Shown here: positions 40,472-44,091 of the stretch, in pieces | Numbering within the stretch: position 1 is the first letter of the stretch | Layout: every line of letters begins with the position of its first letter | The notes under the pieces: model-generated | Told to the model about the DNA's origin: nothing | Databases searched by the model: none | The model's input: the letters and a program-made list of their open reading frames with translations, nothing else | Assembly: GCA_903870275.1 (NCBI GenBank) | Contig: CAIQCK010000003.1 | Span: 1-44,091, forward strand | DNA length: 44,091 nt | DNA from: an uncultured bacterium | GTDB lineage: Bacteria > Verrucomicrobiota > Verrucomicrobiia > CAIQCK01 | Direction of reading: 5' to 3' | Made by a program: the position numbers and the translations under genes

Positions 40472-41446
40472 ATGAAATCGAACACCACTTCTTCAACCAC
40501 CTCCCCTTCCCTTTTCACCGATGCCATGCCGCGACGCGGATTTCTCCGCACGCTCGGCGCGACCGTCGGCAGTCTGGCGTTACCGGCGATGCTCGCGCCG
40601 CAGCTTCGCGCCGCGGCCTCGCCACGGACCAAGCTCGGCGTTGCCACCAACGGTTTCAACCTCACTAACGACGAGATGGCCCAGCTCGCCGCCGACGCCA
40701 AGCTCGATTGCGTGCAGTTGTTCTTCACGCAGAAGGACTCAAACTACTGGAAATACAACCGGCCCGTGGACGTCTCGGCGGTGACGGAGGCGGAGTGCCA
40801 CCGGATCGCCAAGGCCTACCGCAGCCGCGGCCTGGAAATCCAGGCGCTGGGCGTTTACGCGAACCTGATCGAGCCTGACGAAGCCGAGCGCGAGAAGAAC
40901 TTCCAGTATTTCGCCGACATGATGCGCATCGCCAAGACGATGGACGTCCACATGCTGCTGACCGAATGCGGCTCGATCATCGTGCCCGGCAAGGGACGCG
41001 ACCTGTCGGCCTCGCTCGACGAGAAGACCTGGCCGCGGCTGGTGGAGATCACGCGCCGGTTGATTCCGCTGGCGGAGAAACACGACGTGGTCATCGCCAT
41101 CGAGTCGTATTTCCAGGACCTGCTCGGCTCGGCCACGGCGGTGCGTTATTTCATGGAGGAGATCAACCACCCGCGCATCCGTGCACTGCTCGACCCGGCG
41201 AACCTGTTGCCGCACAACACGCTGGAGGAGATGTTCAACGCGCTTGCGCCTTACATCTGCGCGATGCACGCCAAGGACCGCAAGCTGCACGTCACGCACG
41301 GCGTCGCCGCCGGCAAAGGTGATCTTGATTATCGCAAATATATCGCCTTGGCCCGCCAGCATTGCCCGCAGATACCGCTGATCCTCGAGTATGTGAACGA
41401 GAAAACGTACCAGGCCGCGCTGGAGCACGTGCGCTCGTTCATGTGA
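40472..41446 (+). CDS. Tat-exported sugar phosphate isomerase/epimerase-like TIM-barrel protein
   Basis: 324 aa. A twin-arginine signal (MPRRGFLRTLGATVGSLALPAMLAPQLRA) follows 18 residues of Ser/Thr-rich lead; the start at 40472 has AGGA about 9 nt upstream, while the Met just before RRGFLRT is an alternative. The body is an AP endonuclease 2/xylose isomerase-like barrel: LGVATNGFNLTNDEMAQLAADAKLDCVQLF, IVPGKGRD, HDVVIAIESYF, IRALLDPANLL, MHAKDRKL and IPLILEYVNE. The metal ligands (Glu, Asp, His) of the fold appear present. Such Tat-exported proteins are very common in this phylum and associate with sugar metabolism, but reactions are mostly unknown. It is flanked on both sides by copies of one inverted repeat. 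Confidence 0.88.
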   Translation: MKSNTTSSTTSPSLFTDAMPRRGFLRTLGATVGSLALPAMLAPQLRAAASPRTKLGVATNGFNLTNDEMAQLAADAKLDCVQLFFTQKDSNYWKYNRPVDVSAVTEAECHRIAKAYRSRGLEIQALGVYANLIEPDEAEREKNFQYFADMMRIAKTMDVHMLLTECGSIIVPGKGRDLSASLDEKTWPRLVEITRRLIPLAEKHDVVIAIESYFQDLLGSATAVRYFMEEINHPRIRALLDPANLLPHNTLEEMFNALAPYICAMHAKDRKLHVTHGVAAGKGDLDYRKYIALARQHCPQIPLILEYVNEKTYQAALEHVRSFM

Positions 41447-41458
41447 GCGATAGAACCC

Positions 41459-41529
41459 CGTAGCCGCCGACGTAAGGAGGCGGATTGAGCACGGCGGGCG
41501 GCTTCCGCCGACTTACGTCGGCGGCTATG
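41459..41529. repeat. Inverted repeat, copy B of the 25-bp element
   Basis: The left arm 41459-41483 is identical to that of copy A. The right arm 41505-41529 is its reverse complement with a few differences, around a 21-nt loop of different sequence. It lies between the convergent isomerase and heparinase-like genes, where it could terminate either transcript. Confidence 0.85.
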
Positions 41530-41561
41530 AGACTAAATACTCGGCGCGCTCGCTGTCGGTT

Positions 41562-43982
41562 TTACTTCCCGCTTTCTTCCAGCTTCGTGCCTTCATACAT
41601 CAGCCGGCGTTTCACGGAGCCGTCTTTGCCGTGGCCGATGGCGAAAGCCTGCGCGTCGCTTCGCACGCCGCCGCATGACACGACCTTGGCATCTGCATCG
41701 GTGCGAAAGGCCACAATGTCCTCAGCGCCGTCCGATGTCTTCAAGCGAACGCCCACCGCGCCATCGCCCTGAACGAGTTCCATCTTCGTCACCGGCGCGT
41801 CGCTGCCGGTGCGATGCGGCGTCAGCACCGCGAGAAACCGTCCCGTCGCGCTCGGCGCGGTTGTGGCGGCAGTCAGGTGCCACGTGTTTAGAATGTCGCC
41901 GCGCTTCACGCGCTCCGGCTCGGGTTCGTATTTGTCGGTCTGCGAAATCGCCAGGCCCGCGGGCAGCAGCAGGCGGACTTCCATTGCCGCCGGCTCATGG
42001 CGGACGGTCAAAAGCTGCTGCGACTCGTCCACGCCGATTTTTTCGTGCGCGTGCAGCAACCACTGGAACGTCGCCGGCTTCGTCGCCGCCAGGTCGTCGA
42101 AGATCACAAACACTCCCGGCCGCACGTGCACCACGTGGCGGCGGAATTGCTTCAACTTGTCGCCATACGCCGCGCCGGCCTCGCCCTCGGCGTAGTCGTA
42201 GCCTTCGCCGTGGAGGAAGGCCGTGATCGCGCCCTTGGCCGCCGGGCTGCGCTGCACCTGGCCCTCGCCGTCCACGAGGATGCTGTTCACCGCCCGCGTC
42301 GCGCGCGTCCACTGCTGGTGATGCGGCGAGCCATACCACGGATAATACCCCGTCGCGATTGCCAAGCCTCTGCCGAACGCCTCGATGACAAACGCGTTCT
42401 GGTCGGCGTGGCCGTGGCTCACGCTGCCGAACGGGCTGCTGCGCATCAGGAAACTGATGTCGCGCTCCTTGTCGCCGAGCGCCGTGTGCATCGAGACGAT
42501 GCCCGCGCCGGGAAACACGTGCGCCTGCGGCAGCTCCAACGGCGAGCGCGCCTTCAGCGACGGATCGTAGGTGGCGAGACTGAGCACGTCGGTGCCCGGC
42601 TTGTAACCAGCGGCGTCGGCATACCAGCGGTAGAACGGATTCTGCAGCAGCGACGAGAACGCATACATGTCGGCCGCCTGTCCTCTCGGCGCCGCGTGCT
42701 GGTTGTCGCCGAACGGACTGTTCTCGTTATACGGCGCCACCGTGTAGAGGCCGTAGTTGGGCGTGTTGCGGAAGAACGGTTTCTGCATCAGGTCCACGCC
42801 CGTCGCCTGCCGCAGCGCCACGACGTAGTGGATCGCGAAACCCATGTAGGCGCTCCAATAACTCGGCCCTTCCTGCCAGCCGCCGTCGTCGCCGCCCCAC
42901 GCCGGATAGCTGGTCATGTAGATCGTCGTCACATACTCCAGCCATTCGCGCGCTTCCGGCCACTCGTGGATGAACGACAGCGCGCATTCGCCGAGGAAGC
43001 CCGGCAGCCGGCCCGCGTGGCTGTCGTAGGGATTGCTCTCGAACGGCAGGCTGCGCAGCCGCTTCAGGAACTGCAACGCCCGCGCCTTCATGTTCGGCTC
43101 GATCTTCGCGCGCTCCTCCGGCGTGAACAGGTCGTAGGTCCAATCGTAGGCCCGCGTGCCGCGCATCATCACCCACATCGGTGGCTCGTCGTAGGCGAAA
43201 AGACTCGTCGGCCCCTCCGGGTTCCACGAGAAGAAATAGAGCAGCCGACGCTTCGCTTCGAGGCCGAGCTGCTTGTTGCCCGTCACCAGATACGCCAGCG
43301 CGCAACGCTCCATCATGTCCATCGGCGGGCGCGTCGTGTTCATGATGCGCACCGCCCACGGCCCGGCCTTCATCCGATCCTTGGGCTGGTAATCCGGCTC
43401 CGGCACCAGTTCTTCGCCGACGGCTTTCTCGCACTGCCGCACCAGATCATGCACCGCGCCTTTCAGTTCGCCCTTCGGCGCCGCGCGGATTTTCACGAGC
43501 TGCTCGCCGGTCAGGAACAACCGCGGCCGTTGCGCCGGCACGTTCTGCGCGATCTTGTCGAAGTCGGGCAGCGGAAACGGCCGCGCCTTGGCCGGCACCG
43601 CGAACAATCGCGCCCGCCCGAACACCGGCTCGCTCTTCGTCTCCACCCCATAGCGCCAGAACCACCGGCCCGGCGGCAGCGGCTCGCGCGGCACGAACAC
43701 CGACATCTTCAGCCCCGCAAACGTGCGCGTGTCCTCGGCGGGAAAAAACTCCGAGTGCGACAACTGCAACGCATACGTCGCGCCGCGTCCCGCCGGCACC
43801 CAGATGAACGCCGGCGGCGTCACCTCCATGATCTGCCCGTCCGCAGGTTGATACGGCTTCTGCGTCGGCCCCGGCGGCGGATCGAGCACCGGCTTTGCGT
43901 CGGTCTTTGATTTTTCAGCAGCGCCCGCAGGAAGAGCCGACGACGTGAAGCCTAGTGTAGTGTCCCACAAATAAATGCACAT
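41562..43982 (-). CDS. Heparinase II/III-like (DUF4962-type) protein, signal-peptide end replaced
   Basis: 806 aa from the ATG at 43982. The N-terminal module (YQPADGQIMEVTPPAFIWVPAG, then RFWRYGVE-type text and FDKIAQNVPAQRPRLFLTGEQL) fits DUF4962. A long alpha/alpha toroid follows (MERCALAYLVTGNKQLGLEAKRRLLYF, GGDDGGWQEGPSYW). The heparinase II/III beta domain contains FGSVSHGHADQNAFVIEAFGRGLAIATGYYPWYG. Such proteins cleave acidic polysaccharides such as heparan, alginate or related glycans. The native signal peptide seems lost: upstream of GFTSSALPAGAAEKSK the frame runs into the end of an IS630-like element, so only its last residues before the cleavage site remain. The fused start (MCIYLWDTTL) is element DNA. 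Export, and so function, may be lost. Confidence 0.8.
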   Translation of the reverse strand: MCIYLWDTTLGFTSSALPAGAAEKSKTDAKPVLDPPPGPTQKPYQPADGQIMEVTPPAFIWVPAGRGATYALQLSHSEFFPAEDTRTFAGLKMSVFVPREPLPPGRWFWRYGVETKSEPVFGRARLFAVPAKARPFPLPDFDKIAQNVPAQRPRLFLTGEQLVKIRAAPKGELKGAVHDLVRQCEKAVGEELVPEPDYQPKDRMKAGPWAVRIMNTTRPPMDMMERCALAYLVTGNKQLGLEAKRRLLYFFSWNPEGPTSLFAYDEPPMWVMMRGTRAYDWTYDLFTPEERAKIEPNMKARALQFLKRLRSLPFESNPYDSHAGRLPGFLGECALSFIHEWPEAREWLEYVTTIYMTSYPAWGGDDGGWQEGPSYWSAYMGFAIHYVVALRQATGVDLMQKPFFRNTPNYGLYTVAPYNENSPFGDNQHAAPRGQAADMYAFSSLLQNPFYRWYADAAGYKPGTDVLSLATYDPSLKARSPLELPQAHVFPGAGIVSMHTALGDKERDISFLMRSSPFGSVSHGHADQNAFVIEAFGRGLAIATGYYPWYGSPHHQQWTRATRAVNSILVDGEGQVQRSPAAKGAITAFLHGEGYDYAEGEAGAAYGDKLKQFRRHVVHVRPGVFVIFDDLAATKPATFQWLLHAHEKIGVDESQQLLTVRHEPAAMEVRLLLPAGLAISQTDKYEPEPERVKRGDILNTWHLTAATTAPSATGRFLAVLTPHRTGSDAPVTKMELVQGDGAVGVRLKTSDGAEDIVAFRTDADAKVVSCGGVRSDAQAFAIGHGKDGSVKRRLMYEGTKLEESGK

Positions 43983-44091
43983 ACCCGCTGGCTGGTTAGC
44001 ATGGCGGGATGTCACGCAAAAGTCTTCCTGTCGTTCTTTCGGAAGCGGAGATCCTCCGTTTGGAACAATGGATTCGCGCAGGCTCGACGCC
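43953..44091 (+). mobile_element. Left end of an IS630-like insertion sequence, cut by the window
   Basis: It begins at a TA (about 43953), followed by GTGTAGTGTCCCACAAATAA, a likely terminal repeat, and leads after 55 bp into an IS630-type transposase ORF. IS630 elements insert at TA. The other end and the duplicated TA lie outside the window, so the boundary is approximate. Confidence 0.6.
44009..44091 (+). CDS. IS630-like transposase, N-terminal fragment (runs off the window)
   Basis: 27 codons are visible from the ATG at 44009: MSRKSLPVVLSEAEILRLEQ, then WIRAGSTP. This is the opening of IS630/Tc1-family transposases (VxLSEEExxxLExWxRxGST), the first helices of the N-terminal helix-turn-helix. 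The DDE catalytic domain is beyond the window. An upstream in-frame-independent ATG at 44001 gives no recognisable protein. Confidence 0.7.
   Translation, partial: MSRKSLPVVLSEAEILRLEQWIRAGST

Overview
The window looks like chromosomal DNA from a GC-rich, Gram-negative, soil or sediment type bacterium of the Verrucomicrobiota (Pedosphaerales/Limisphaerales-like is my best guess). This is inferred from the gene content: ThuA-domain and Tat-exported sugar isomerase-like proteins, a GH-A hydrolase, a DUF4962/heparinase-like protein, an SUMF1-domain protein, a giant duplicated membrane protein with an STN-like domain, and many short dispersed palindromes. No taxonomic search was possible.

Layout. 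0.2-2.1 kb: RidA (minus), then larC and a Trm112-like gene (plus). 2.1-6.8 kb (minus): an ArnT-like glycosyltransferase and valS. 6.8-7.9 kb: a 1-kb non-coding divergent region holding 10-nt periodic repeats and strong palindromes. 7.9-10.7 kb: a secreted glycoside-hydrolase-like protein. 10.7-13.8 kb (minus): lysC and cimA behind what looks like a complete ribosome-mediated attenuator: a 16-aa leader peptide ending Thr-Ile-Thr-Val-Ile-Pro, a pause hairpin, an antiterminator and an intrinsic terminator. 13.9-19.9 kb (plus): a small Cys-rich exported protein followed by a CzcC/CzcB/CzcA-type heavy-metal efflux set. 20.0-21.4 kb: an AmrS-like radical SAM protein with a Tat-like N-terminus. 21.4-24.6 kb (minus): a metallophosphoesterase and a ThuA protein. 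24.7-28.0 kb (plus): ubiE/menG, an M48 protease, a glutaminyl-cyclase-like M28 protein and a small unknown protein. 28.1-39.3 kb (minus): two paralogous TPR proteins (14 and 11 near-perfect 34-aa repeats) and a 2419-aa protein formed by internal duplication. 39.5-44.0 kb: an SUMF1-domain protein, a TIM-barrel isomerase flanked by two copies of one inverted repeat, and a heparinase-like gene whose signal-peptide end is replaced by the edge of an IS630-like element running off the window.

The strongest regulatory discovery is the lysC-cimA attenuator. Aspartate kinase feeds Thr, Lys and Met, citramalate synthase makes an isoleucine precursor, and the leader codons read exactly Thr, Ile and Val. 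The most unusual protein is the giant duplicated membrane protein. A third theme is short repeats and palindromes sitting inside real coding sequence: in valS, at the N-terminus of the M48 protease, forming the signal sequence of the M28 protein, and at the junction of the two halves of the giant protein. This resembles the protein-inserted palindromic elements described in Rickettsia. All functional statements are from reading translated sequence and motifs; none was checked against a database.
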